Below, one piece after another: positions 26,901 through 40,533 of a DNA stretch of 64,000 bases. The stretch's first letter is position 1. Each line of letters begins with the position of its first letter. The notes beneath the pieces are model-generated. The model did not search any database. It was not told where the DNA came from and worked only from the letters and a program-made list of their open reading frames with translations. Both the position numbers and the translations under genes were made by a program. This stretch comes from Hydractinia symbiolongicarpus. Its lineage: Eukaryota; Cnidaria; Hydrozoa; Anthoathecata; Hydractiniidae. The stretch spans positions 2,976,001-3,040,000 of the forward strand of contig NC_079885.1 of NCBI RefSeq assembly GCF_029227915.1. The letters are read 5' to 3'.

Positions 26901-29900
26901 AAAATGAAAACATTTTTGAAAACTACAAGTCTCATGCGTTTTAGTGGTGAAAAAAAAATTTAAAAAATCGTTTTGGAAATGAGTTTACTCACAGGGTACT
27001 TTCTTTGTATACATTCGACTATACGGGCCAAGCCCGGGATTTACGGGAAATCACGGGTTTTCGTTTGCCGGCGATTAAACCACTTTCATTCACCGTCTCA
27101 TCAAAAATGAAAACATTTTTAAAAACTACAAGTCTCATGGGCTTTAGTGGTGAAATAATAATTTAAAAAATCGTTCGGGAAATGAGTTTACTCTCTGGGT
27201 ACTTTCTTCGTATACTTTTAACTATACGGGCCGATCCGGGATTTACGGAAATCGCGGGTTTTCGTTTGCCGGCGATTAAACTTCTTTTATTCAGCGTCTC
27301 ATCAAAAATGAAAACATTTTTAAAAACTACAAGTCTCATGGGCTTTAGTGGTGAAATAATAATTTAAAAAATCGTTTGGGAAATGAGTTTAGTCCCTGGG
27401 TACTTTCTTTGTATACTTTTGACAATACGGGCCGAGTCCAGGATTTACGGGAAATCGCAGGTTTACGTTTGCCGGCGATTAAACTTATTTTATTCAGCGT
27501 CTCATCAAAAATGAAAACATTTTTAAAAACTACAAGTCTCATGGGCTTTAGTGGTGAAATTATAATTTAAAAAATCGTTTGGGAAATGAGTTTTGTCCCT
27601 GGGTACTTTCTTTGTATACTTTTGACAATACGGGCCGAGTCCGGGATTTACGGGAAATCGCAGGTTTACGTTTGCCGGCGATTAAACTTATTTTATTCAG
27701 CGTCTCATCAAAAATGAAAACATTTTTGAAAACTACAAGTCTCATGCGTTTTAGTGGTGAAAAAAAAATTTAAAAAATCGTTTTGGAAATGAGTTTACTC
27801 ACAGGGTACTTTCTTTGTATACATTCGACTATACGGGCCAAGCCCGGGATTTACGGGAAATCACGGGTTTTCGTTTGCCGGCGATTAAACCACTTTCATT
27901 CACCGTCTCATCAAAAATGAAAACATTTTTAAAAACTACAAGTCTCATGGGCTTTAGTGGTGAAATAATAATTTAAAAAATCGTTCGGGAAATGAGTTTA
28001 CTCTCTGGGTACTTTCTTCGTATACTTTTAACTATACGGGCCGATCCGGGATTTACGGAAATCGCGGGTTTTCGTTTGCCGGCGATTAAACTTCTTTTAT
28101 TCAGCGTCTCATCAAAAATGAAAACATTTTTAAAAACTACAAGTCTCATGGGCTTTAGTGGTGAAATAATAATTTAAAAAATCGTTTGGGAAATGAGTTT
28201 AGTCCCTGGGTACTTTCTTTGTATACTTTTGACAATACGGGCCGAGTCCAGGATTTACGGGAAATCGCAGGTTTACGTTTGCCGGCGATTAAACTTATTT
28301 TATTCAGCGTCTCATCAAAAATGAAAACATTTTTGAAAAATACAAGTCTCATGCGTTTTAGTGGTGAAAAAAAAATTTAAAAAATCGTTCGGGAAATGAG
28401 TTTACTCCCTGGGTACTTTCTTTGTATACATTCGCCTATACGGGCCAAGCCTGGGATTTATGGGAAATCGCGGGATTTCGTTTGCCGGCGATTAAACTTC
28501 TTTTATTCAGCGTCTCATCAAAAATGAAAACATTTTTAAAAACTACAAGTCTCATGGGCTTTAGTGGTGAAATAATAATTTAAAAAATCGTTCGGGAAAT
28601 GAGTTTACTCCCTGGGTACTTTCTTTGTATACTTTTGACTATACGGCCGATTCCGGGATTTACGGGAAATCGCAGGTTTTCGTTTGCCGGCGAATAAACT
28701 TCTTTTATTCAGCGTCTCATCAAAAATGAAAACATTTTTGAAAACTACAAGTCTCATGCGTTTTAGTGGTGAAAAGATAATTTAAAAAATCGTTCGGGAA
28801 ATGAGTTTACTCTCTGGGTACTTTCTTTGTATACTTTTAACTATACGGGCCGATCCGGGATTTACGGAAATCGCGGATTTTCGTTTGCCGGCGATTAAAC
28901 TTCTTTTATTCAGCGTCTCATCAAAAATGAAAACATTTTTAAAAACTACAAGTCTCATGGGCTTTAGTGGTGAAATAATAATTTAAAAAATCGTTTGGGA
29001 AATGAGTTTAGTCCCTGGGTACTTTCTTTGTATACTTTTGACAATACCGGCCGAGTCCGGGATTTACGGGAAATCGCAGGTTTACGTTTGCCGGCGATTA
29101 AACTTATTTTATTCAGCGTCTCATCAAAATTGAAAACATTTTTGAAAACTACAAGTCTCATGCGTTATAGTGGTGAAATAATAATTTAAAAAATCGTTCG
29201 GGAAATGAGTTTACTCCCTGGGTACTTTCTTTGTATACATTCGCCTATACGGGCCAAGCCCGGGATTTATGGGAAATCGCGGGATTTCGTTTGCCGGCGA
29301 TTAAACCTCTTTCATTAAGCGTCTCATCAAAAACGAAAACATTTTTGAAAACTGCAAGTCTCATGCGCTTTAGTGGTGAAAAGATAATTTAAAAAATCGT
29401 TTTGGAAATGAGTTTACTCACAGGGTACTTTCTTTGTATACATTCGACTAAACGGGCCAAGCCTGGGATTTACGGGAAATTGCGGGTTTTCGATTGCCGG
29501 CGATTAAACCACTTTCATTAAGCGTCTTATCAAAAATGAAAACATTTCTGAAAACTACAAGTCTCATGCGTTTTAGTGGTGAAAAAATAATTCAAAAAAC
29601 GTTCGGGAAATGGGTTTACTCCCTGGGTACTTTCTTTGTATACTTTTAACTATACGGGCCGATCCGGGATTTACGGAAATCGCGGGTTTTCGTTTGTCGG
29701 CGATTAAACTTCTTTTATTCAGCGTCTCATCAAAAATGAAAACATTTTTAAAAACTACAAGTCTCATGGGCTTTAGTGGTGAAATAATAATTTAAAAAAT
29801 CGTTTGGGAAATGAGTTTAGTCCCTGGGTACTTTTTTTGTATACTTTTGACAATACGGGCCGAGTCCGGGATTTACGGGAAATCGCAGGTTTACGTTTGC

Positions 29901-30244
29901 CGGCGATTAAACTTATTTTATTCAGCGTCTCATCAAAAATAAAAAACATTTTTGAAAACTACAAGTCTCATGCGTTTTAGTGGTGAAAAAAAAATTTAAA
30001 AAATCGTTCGGGAAATGAGTTTACTCCCTGGGTACTTTCTTTGTATACATTCGCCTATACGGGCCAAGCCCGGGATTTATGGGAAATCGCGGGATTTCGT
30101 TTGCCGGCGATTAAACCTCTTTCATTAAGCGTCTCATCAAAAACGAAAACATTTTTGAAAACTGCAAGTCTCATGCGCTTTAGTGGTGAAAAGATAATTT
30201 AAAAAATCTTTTTTGGAAATGAGTTTACTCACAGGGTACTTTCT
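23906..30244. repeat. Overlapping 810, 2,632 and 4,048-bp higher-order repeats
   Basis: Blocks at 23906 and 24118 recur at 26538 and 26750 (shift 2,632). Blocks at 24753, 24916 and 25525 recur at 28801, 28964 and 29573 (shift 4,048). The unit at 27182-27991 recurs at 27992 (shift 810, nearly identical). The subfamily 'aaaactgcaagtctcatgcg', with a GCA in place of ACA, is common from here on. Several monomers are 202 bp through loss of one A. Confidence 0.88.
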
Positions 30245-33200
30245 TTGTATACATTCGACTATACGGGCCAAGCCTGGGATTTACGGGAAATCGCGGGTTT
30301 TCGTTTGCCGGCGATTAAACCACTTTCATTAAGCGTCTCATCAAAAATGAAAACATTTCTGAAAACTACAAGTCTCATGCGTTTTAGTGGTGAAAAAATA
30401 ATTCAAAAATCGTTCGGGAAATGGGTTTACTCCCTGGGTACTTTCTTTGTATACTTTTGACTATACGGGCCAAGCCTGGGATTTACGGGAAATAGCGGGT
30501 TTTCGTTTGCCGGCGATTAAACCACTTTCATTAAGCGTCTCATCAAAAATGAAAACATTTTTGAAAACTACAAGTCTCATGCGTTTTAGTGGTGAAAAAA
30601 TAATTCAAAAATCGTTCGGGAAATGGGTTTACTCCCTGGGTACTTTCTTTGTATACTTTTGACTATACGGGCCGAGTCCGGGAATTACATGAAGTCGCGG
30701 GTTTTCGTTTGCCGGCGATTAAACTTTTTTTATTCAGCGTCTCATCAAAAATGAAAACATTTTTGAAAACTACAAGTCTCATGCGTTTTAGTGGTGAAAG
30801 GATAATTTAAAAAATCGTTTTGGAAATGAGTTTACTCACAGGGTACTTTCTTTGTATACATTCGACTATACGGGCCAAGCCCGGATTTATGGGAAATCGC
30901 GGGATTTCGTTTGCCGGCGATTAAACCTCTTTCATTAAGCGTCTCATCAAAAACGAAAACATTTTTGAAAACTGCAAGTCTTATGCGCTTTAGTGGTGAA
31001 AAAATAATTCAAAAATCGTTCGGGAAATGGGTTTACTCCCTGGGTTCTTTCTTTGTATACTTTTGACTATACGGGCCGAGTCCGGGATATACGGGATGTC
31101 GCGGGTTTTCGTTTGCCGGCGATTAAACTTCTTTTATTCAGCGTCTCATCAAAAATGAAAACATTTTTGAAAACTACAAGTCTCATGCGTTTTAGTGGTG
31201 AAAAGATAATTTGAAAAATCGTTTTGGAAATGAGTTTACTCACAGGGTACTTTCTTTGTATACATTCGACTATACGGGCCAAGCCCGGGATTTACGGGAA
31301 ATCACGGGTTTTCGTTTGCCGGCGATTAAACCACTTTCATTCAGCGTCTCATCAAAAATGAAAACATTTTTAAAAACTACAAGTCTCATGGGCTTTAGTG
31401 GTGAAATAATAATTTAAATGAAATGAGTTTACTCCCTGGGTACTTTCTTTGTATACTTTTGACAATACGGGCTGAGTCCGGGATTTACGGGAAATCGCAG
31501 GTATACGTTTGCCGGCGATTAAACTTATTTTATTCAGCGTCTCATCAAAAACGAAAACATTTTTGAAAACTGCAAGTCTCATGCGCTTTAGTGGTGAAAA
31601 GATAATTTAAAAAATCGTTTTGGAAATGAGTTTACTCACAGGGTACTTTCTTTGTATACATTCGACTATACGGGCCAAGCCTGGGATTTACGGGAAATCG
31701 CGGGTTTTCGTTTGCCGGCGATTAAACCACTTTCATTAAGCGTCTCATCAAAAATGAAAACATTTCTGAAAACTACAAGTCTCATGCGTTTTAGTGGTGA
31801 AAAAATAATTCAAAAATCGTTCGGGAAATGGGTTTACTCCCTGGGTACTTTCTTTGTATACTTTTGACTATACGGGCCAAGCCTGGGATTTACGGGAAAT
31901 CGCGGGTTTTCCTTTGCCGGCGATTAAACCACTTTCATTAAGCGTCTCATCAAAAATGAAAACATTTCTAAAAACTACAAGTCTCATGCGTTTTAGTGGT
32001 GAAAAAATAATTCAAAAAATCGTTCGGGAAATGGGTTTACTCCCTGGGTACTTTCTTTGTATAATTTTGACTATACGGGCCGAGTCCGGGAATTACGGGA
32101 AATCGCAGGTTTTCGTTTGCCGGCGATTAAACTTCTTTTATTCAGCGTCTCATCAAAAATGAAAACATTTTTGAAAACTACAAGTCTCATGCGTTTTAGT
32201 GGTGAAAAGATAATTTAAAAAATCGTTTTGGAAATGAGTTTACTCACAGGGTACTTTCTTTGTATACATTCGACTATACGGGCCAAGCCCGGGATTTACG
32301 GGAAATCACGGGTTTTCGTTTGCCGGCGATTAAACCACTTTCATTCACCGTCTCATCAAAAATGAAAACATTTTTAAAAACTACGAGTCTCATGGGGTTT
32401 AGTGGTGAAATAATGATTTAAAAAATCGTTCGGGAAATGAGTTTACTCTCTGGGTACTTTCTTTGTATACTTTTAACTATACGGGCCGATCCGGAATTTA
32501 CGGAAATCGCGGGTTTTCGTTTGCCGGCGATTAAACTTCTTTTATTCAGCGTATCATCAAAAATGAAAACATTTTTAAAAACTACAAGTCTCATGGGCTT
32601 TAGTGGTGAAATAATAATTTAAAAAATCGTTTGGGAAATGAGTTTAGTCCCTGGGTACTTTCTTTGTATACTTTTGACAATACGGGCCGAGTCCGGGATT
32701 TACGGGAAATCGCAGGTTTACGTTTGCCGGCGATTAAACTTATTTTATTCAGCGTCTCATTAAAAATGAAAACATTTTTGAAAACTACAAGTCTCATGCG
32801 TTTTAGTGGTGAAATAATAATTTAAAAAATCGTTCGGGAAATGAGTTTACTCCCTGGGTACTTTCTTTGTATACATTCGCCTATACGGGCCAAGCCGGGG
32901 ATTTATGGGAAATCGCGGGATTTCGTTTGCCGGCGATTAAACCTCTTTCATTAAGCGTCTCATCAAAAACGAAAACATTTTTGAAAACTGCAAGTCTCAT
33001 GCGCTTTAGTGGTGAAAAGATAATTTAAAAAATCGTTTTGGAAATGAGTTTACTCACAGGGTACTTTCTTTGTGTACATTCGACTATACGGGCCAAGCCT
33101 GGGATTTACGGGAAATCGCGGGTTTTCGTTTGCCGGCGATTAAACCACTTTCATTAAGCGTCTCATCAAAAATGAAAACATTTCTGAAAACTACAAGTCT

Positions 33201-35092
33201 CATGCGTTTTAGTGGTGAAAAAATAATTCAAAAATCGTTCGGGAAATGGGTTTACTCCCTGGGTACTTTCTTTGTATACTTTTAACTATACGGGCCGATC
33301 CGGGATTTACGGAAATCGCGGGTTTTCGTTTGCCGGCGATTAAATTTTTTTTATTCAGCGTCTCATCAAAAATGAAAACATTTTTAAAAACTACAAGTCT
33401 CATGGGCTTTAGTGGTGAAATTATAATTTAAAAAATCGTTTGGGAAATGAGTTTAGTCCCTGGGTACTTTCTTTGTATACTTTTGACAATACGGGCCGAG
33501 TCCGGGATTTACGGGAAATCGCAGGTTTACGTTTGCCGGCGATTAAGCTTATTTTATTCAGCGTCTCATCAAAAATGAAAACATTTTTGAAAACTACAAG
33601 TCTCGTGCGTTTTAGTGGTGAAAAAAAAATTTAAAAAATCGTTCGGGAAATGAGTTTACTCCCTGGGTACTTTCTTTGTATACATTCGCCTATACGGGCC
33701 AAGCCCGGGATTTATGGGAAATCGCGGGATTTCGTTTGCCGGCGATTAAACCTCTTTCATTAAGCGTCCCATCAAAAACGAAAACATTTTTGAAAACTGC
33801 AAGTCTGATGCGCTTTAGTGGTGAAAAAATAATTCAAAAATCGTTCGGGAAATGGGTTTACTCCCTGGGTACTTTCTTTGTATACTTTGACTATACGGGC
33901 CAAGCCTGGGATTTACGGGAAATCGCGGGTTTTCGTTTGCCGGCGATTAAACCTCTTTCATTAAGCGTCTCATCAAAAACGAAAACATTTTTGAAAACTG
34001 CAAGTCTCATGCGCTTTAGTGATAAAAAGATAATTTAAAAAATCGTTTTGGAAATGAGTTTACTCACAGGGTACTTTCTTTGTATACATTCGACTATACC
34101 GGCCAAGCCTGGGATTTACGGGAAATCGCGGGTTTTCGTTTGCCGGCGATTAAACCACTTTCATTAAGCGTCTCATCAAAAATGAAAACATTTCTGAAAA
34201 CTACAAGTCTCATGCGTTTTAGTGATGAAAAAATAATTCAAAAATCGTTCGGGAAATGGGTTTACTCCCTGGGTACTTTCTTTGTATACTTTTGACTATA
34301 CGGGCCGAGTCCGGGAATTACGGGAAGTCGCGGGTTTTCGTTTGCCGGCGATTAAACCTCTTTCATTAAGCGTCTCATCAAAAACGAAAACATTTTTGAG
34401 AACTGCAAGTCTCATGCGCTTTAGTGGTGAAAGGATAATTTAAAAAATCGTTTTGGAAATGAGTTTACTCACAGGGTACTTTCTTTGTATACATTCGACT
34501 ATACCGGCCAAGCCTGGGATTTACGGGAAATCGCGGGTTTTCGTTTGCCGACGATTAAACCACTTTCATTAAGCGTCTCATCAAAAATGAAAACATTTCT
34601 GAAAACTACAAGTCTCATGCGTTTTAGTGGTGAAAAAATAATTCAAAAATCGTTCGGGAAATGAGTTTACTCCCTGGGTACTTTCTTTGTATACTTTTGA
34701 CTATACGGGCCGAGTCCGGGATTTACTGGAAATCGCAGGTTTACGTTTGCCGGCGATTAAACTTATTTTATTCAGCGTCTCATCAAAAATGAAAACATTT
34801 TTGAAAACTACAAGTCTCATGCGTTTTAGTGGTGAAAAAAAAATTTAAAAAATCGTTCGGGAAATGAGTTTACTCCCTGGGTACTTTCTTTGTATACATT
34901 CGCCTATACGGGCCAAGCCCGGGATTTATGGGAAATCGCGGGATTTCGTTTGCCGGCGATTAAACCTCTTTCATTAAGCGTCCCATCAAAAACGAAAACA
35001 TTTTTGAAAACTGCAAGTCTCATGCGCTTTAGTGGTAAAAAGATAATTTAAAAAATCTTTTTGGAAATGAGTTTACTCACAGGGTACTTTCT
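30245..35092. repeat. 203-bp satellite array with 202-bp monomers and one 10-bp deletion
   Basis: Consecutive near-identical 202-bp monomers occur at 30245/30447 and 31652/31854. At about 31411-31430 a monomer reads 'aatttaaatgaaatgag', about 10 bp shorter than the usual sequence between the A-tract and 'gaaatgag'. The 'ctataccggccaagcctggg' core subfamily becomes frequent. No gene is present. Confidence 0.92.
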
Positions 35093-38000
35093 TTGTATAC
35101 ATTCGACTATACGGGCCAAGCCTGGGATTTACGGGAAATCGCGGGTTTTCGTTTGCCGGCGATTAAACCACTTTCATTAAGCGTCTCATCAAAAATGAAA
35201 ACCTTTCTGAAAACTACAAGTCTCATGCGTTTTAGTGGTGAAAAAATAATTCAAAAATCGTTCGGGAAATGGGTTTACTCCCTGGGTACTTTCTTTGTAT
35301 ACTTTGACTATACGGGCCAAGCCTGGGATTTACGGGAAATCGCGGGTTTTCGTTTGCCGGCGATTAAACCTCTTTCATTAAGCGTCTCATCAAAAACGAA
35401 AACATTTTTGAAAACTGCAAGTCTCATGCGCTTTAGTGGTGAAAAGATAATTTAAAAAATCGTTTTGGAAATGAGTTTACTCACAGGGTACTTTCTTTGT
35501 ATACATTCGACTATACCGGCCAAGCCTGGGATTTACAGGAAATCGCGGGTTTTCGTTTGCCGGCGATTAAACCTCTTTCATTAAGCGTCTCATCAAAAAT
35601 GAAAACATTTTTGAAAACTACAAGTCTCATGCGTTTTAGTGGTGAAAAAATAATTTAAAAAATCGTTCTGGAAATGAGTTTACTCACAGGGTACTTTCTT
35701 TGAATACATTCGCCTATACGGGGCAAGCCCTGGATTTACGGGAATACGCGGGATTTCGTTTGCCGGCGATTAAACCACTTTCATTTAGCGTCTCATCAAA
35801 AATGAAAACATTTTTAAAAACTACAAGTCTCATGGGCTTTAGTGGTAAAATAATAATTTAAAAAATCGTTCTGGAAATGAGTTTACTCACAGGGTACTTT
35901 CTTTGTATACATTCGGCTATACGGGGCAAGCCCGGGATTTACGGGAAATCGCGGGTTTTCGTTTGCCGGCGATTAAACCTCTTTCATTAAGCGTCTCATC
36001 AAAAACGAAAACATTTTTGAAAACTGCAAGTCTCATGCGCTTTAGTGGTGAAAAGATAATTTAAAAAATCGTTTTGGAAATGAGTTTACTCACAGGGTAC
36101 TTTCTTTGTATACATTCGACTATACCGGCCAAGCCTGGGATTTACAGGAAATCGCGGGTTTTCGTTTGCCGGCGATTAAACCTCTTTCATTAAGCGTCTC
36201 ATCAAAAATGAAAACATTTTTGAAAACTACAAGTCTCATGCGTTTTAGTGGTGAAAAAATAATTTAAAAAATCGTTCTGGAAATGAGTTTACTCACAGGG
36301 TACTTTCTTTGAATACATTCGCCTATACGGGCCAAGCCCTGGATTTACGGGAATACGCAGGATTTCGTTTGCCGGCGATTAAACCACTTTCATTTAGCGT
36401 CTCATCAAAAATGAAAACATTTTTAAAAACTACAAGTCTCATGGGCTTTAGTGGTAAAATAATAATTTAAAAAATCGTTCTGGAAATGAGTTTACTCACA
36501 GGGTACTTTCTTTGTATACATTCGGCTATACGGGGCAAGCCCGGGATTTACGGGAAATCGCGGGTTTTCGTTTGCCGGCGATTAAACCACTTTCATTTAG
36601 CGTCTCATCAAAAACTAAAACATTTTTAAAAACTACAAGTCTCATGGGCTTTAGTGGTGAAATAATAATTTAAAAAATCGTTTGGGAAATGAGTTTAGTC
36701 CCTGGGTACTTTCTTTGTATACTTTTGACATTACGGGCCGAGTCCGGGATTTACGGGAAATCGCAGGTTTTCGTTTGCCGGCGATTAAACTTCTTTCATT
36801 CAGCGTCTCATCAAAAATAAAAACATTTTTGAAAACTACAAGTCTTATGCGTTTTAGGGGTGAAAAAATAATTTAAAAAATCGTTCTGGAAATGAGTTTA
36901 CTCACAGGGTACTTTCTATGAATACATTCGACTAAACGGGCCAAGCCCGGGATTTACAGGAAATCGGGGGTTTTCGTTTGCCGGCGATTAAACCTCTTTC
37001 ATTAAGCGTCTCATCAAAAATGAAAATATTTTTGAAAACTGCAAGTCTCATGCGTTTTAGTGGTGAAAAGATAATTTAAAAAATCGTTTTGGAAATGAGT
37101 TTACTCACAGGGTACTTTCTTTGTAAACATTCGCCTATACGGGCCAAGCCCGGGATTTACGGGAAATCGCGGGTTTTCGTTTGCCGGCGATTAAACCACT
37201 TTCATTAAGCGTCTCATCAAAAATGAAATTATTTCTGAAAACGACAAGTCTCATGCGTTTTAGTGGTGAAAAGATAATTTAAAAAATCGTTTGGGAAATG
37301 AGTTTAGTCCCTGGGTACTTTCTTTGTATACTTTTGACAATACGGGCCGAGTCCGGGATTTACGGGAAATCGCAGGTTTTCGTTTGCCGGCGATTAAACT
37401 TCTTTCATTAAGCGTCTCATCAAAAACGAAAACATTTTTGAAAACTGCAAGTCTCATGCGCTTTAGTGGTGAAAAGATAATTTAAAAAATCGTTTTGGAA
37501 ATGAGTTTACTCACAGGGTACTTTCTTTGTATACATTCGACTATACCGGCCAAGCCTGGGATTTACGGGAAATCGCGGGTTTTCGTTTGCCGGCGATTAA
37601 ACCACTTTCATTAAGCGTCTCATCAAAAATGAAAACATTTCTGAAAACTACAAGTCTCATGCGTTTTAGTGGTGAAAAAATAATTCAAAAATCGTTCGGG
37701 AAATTGGTTTACTCCCTGGGTACTTTCTTTGTATACTTTTGACTATACGGGCCGAGTCCGGGAATTACGGGAAGTCGCGGGTTTTCGTTTGCCGGCGATT
37801 AAACCTCTTTCATTAAGCGTCTCATCAAAAACGAAAACATTTTTGAGAACTGCAAGTCTCATGCGCTTTAGTGGTGAAAAGATAATTTAAAAAATCGTTT
37901 TGGAAATGAGTTTACTCACAGGGTACTTTCTTTGTATACATTCGACTATACCGGCCAAGCCTGGGATTTACGGGAAATCGCGGGTTTTCGTTTACCGGCG

Positions 38001-40533
38001 ATTAAACCACTTTCATTAAGCGTCTCATCAAAAATGAAAACATTTCTGAAAACTACAAGTCTTATGCGTTTTAGTGGTGAAAAAATAATTTAAAAAATCG
38101 TTCTGGAAATGAGTTTACTCACAGGGTACTTTCTATGAATACATTCGACTAAACGGGCCAAGCCCGGGATTTACAGGAAATCGGGGGTTTTCGTTTGCCG
38201 GCGATTAAACCTCTTTCATTAAGCGTCTCATCAAAAATGAAAATATTTTTGAAAACTGCAAGTCTCATGCGTTTTAGTGGTGAAAAGATAATTTAAAAAA
38301 TCGTTTTGGAAATGAGTTTACTCACAGGGTACTTTCTTTGTAAACATTCGCCTATACGGGCCAAGCCCGGGATTTACGGAAAATCGCGGGTTTTCGTTTG
38401 CCGGCGATTAAACCACTTTCATTAAGCGTCTCATCAAAAATGAAATTATTTCTGAAAACGACAAGTCTCATGCGTTTTAGTGGTGAAAAGATAATTTAAA
38501 AAATCGTTTGGGAAATGAGTTTAGTCCCTGGGTACTTTCTTTGTATACTTTTGACAATACGGGCCGAGTCCGGGATTTACAGGAAATCGCAGGTTTTCGT
38601 TTGCCGGCGATTAAACTTCTTTCATTAAGCGTCTCATCAAAAACGAAAACATTTTTGAAAACTGCAAGTCTCATGCGCTTTAGTGGTGAAAAGATAATTT
38701 AAAAAATCGTTTTGGAAATGAGTTTACTCACAGGGTACTTTCTTTGTATACATTCGACTATACCGGCCAAGCCTGGGATTTACGGGAAATCGCGGGTTTT
38801 CGTTTGCCGGCGATTAAACCACTTTCATTAAGCGTCTCATCAAAAATGAAAACATTTCTGAAAACTACAAGTCTCATGCGTTTTAGTGGTGAAAAAATAA
38901 TTCAAAAATCGTTCGGGAAATGGGTTTACTCCCTGGGTACTTTCTTTGTATACTTTTGACTATACGGGCCGAGTCCGGGAATTACGGGAAGTCGCGGGTT
39001 TTCGTTTGCCGGCGATTAAACCTCTTTCATTAAGCGTCTCATCAAAAACGAAAACATTTTTGAGAACTGCAAGTCTCATGCGCTTTAGTGGTGAAAAGAT
39101 AATTTAAAAAATCGTTTTGGAAATGAGTTTACTCACAGGGTACTTTCTTTGTATACATTCGACTATACCGGCCAAGCCTGGGATTTACGGGAAATCGCGG
39201 GTTTTCGTTTACCGGCGATTAAACCACTTTCATTAAGCGTCTCATCAAAAATGAAAACATTTCTGAAAACTACAAGTCTCATGCGTTTTAGTGGTGAAAA
39301 AATAATTCAAAAATCGTTCGGGAAATGGATTTACTCCCTGGGTACTTTCTTTGTATACTTTTGACTATACGGGCCGAGTCCGGGAATTACGGGAAGTCGC
39401 GGGTTTTCGTTTGCCGGCGATTAAACCTCTTTCATTAAGCGTCTCATCAAAAACGAAAACATTTTTGAAAACTGCAAGTCTCATGCGCTTTAGTGGTGAA
39501 AAGATAATTTAAAAAATCGTTTTGGAAATGAGTTTACTCACAGGGTACTTTCTTTGTATACATTCGACTATAACGGCCAAGCCTGGGATTTACGGGAAAT
39601 CGCGGGTTTTCGTTTGCCGGCGAATAAACCACTTTCATTAAGCGTCTCATCAAAAATGAAAACCTTTCTGAAAACTACAAGTCTCATGCGCTTTAGTGGT
39701 GAAAAAATAATTCAAAAACCGTTCAGGAAATGGGTTTACTCCCTGGGTACTTTCTTTGTATACTTTTGACTATACGGGCCGAGTCCGGGAAATACAGGAA
39801 GTCGCGGGGTTTCGTTTGCCGGCGATTAAACTTCTTTCCTTCAGCGTCTCATCAAAAATGAAAACATTTTTGAAAACTACAAGTCTCATGCGTTTTAGTG
39901 GTGAAAAGATAATTTAAAAAATCGTTTTGGAAATGAGTTTACTCACAGGGTACTTTCTTTGTATACATTCGACTATACGGGCCAAGCCCGGGATTTACGG
40001 GAAATCACGGGTTTTCGTTTGCCGGCGATTAAGCCACTTTCATTCAGCGTCTCATCAAAAATGAAAACATTTTTAAAAACTACAAGTCTCATGGGCTTTA
40101 GTGGTGAAATAATAATTTAAAAAATCGTTCGGGAAATGAGTTTACTCCCTGGGTACTTTCTTTGTATACTTTTGACTATACGGCCGATTCCGGGATTTAC
40201 GGGAATATCCAGGTTTCCGTTTGCCGGCGAATAAACTTATTTTATTCAGCGTCTCATCAAAAATGAAAACATTTTTGAAAACCACAAGTCTCATGCGTTT
40301 TAGTGGTGAAAAGATAATTTAAAAAATCGTTTTGGAAATGAGTTTACTCACAGGGTACTTTCTTTGTATACATTCGACTATACGGGCCAAGCCCGGGAGT
40401 TACGGGAAATCACGGGTTTTCGTTTGCCGGCGATTAAACCACTTTCATTTAGCGTCTCATCAAAAATGAAAACATTTTTAAAAACTACAAGTCTCATGGG
40501 CTTTAGTGGTGAAATAATAATTTAAAAAATCGT
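35093..40533. repeat. Large duplicated satellite domain, copy 1
   Basis: This domain is related to 42594-45802. The starts match at a shift of 7,501 (35093 to 42594), while later parts match at 6,892 (36682 to 43574, 37260 to 44152). The 609-bp difference is a three-monomer block present twice here (around 35508 and 36117) and once in the other domain. A further six-monomer unit (shift 1,217; 37260 to 38477, 37527 to 38744) and dimers of 405 bp (38744, 39149, 39554) are also expanded here. Confidence 0.87.
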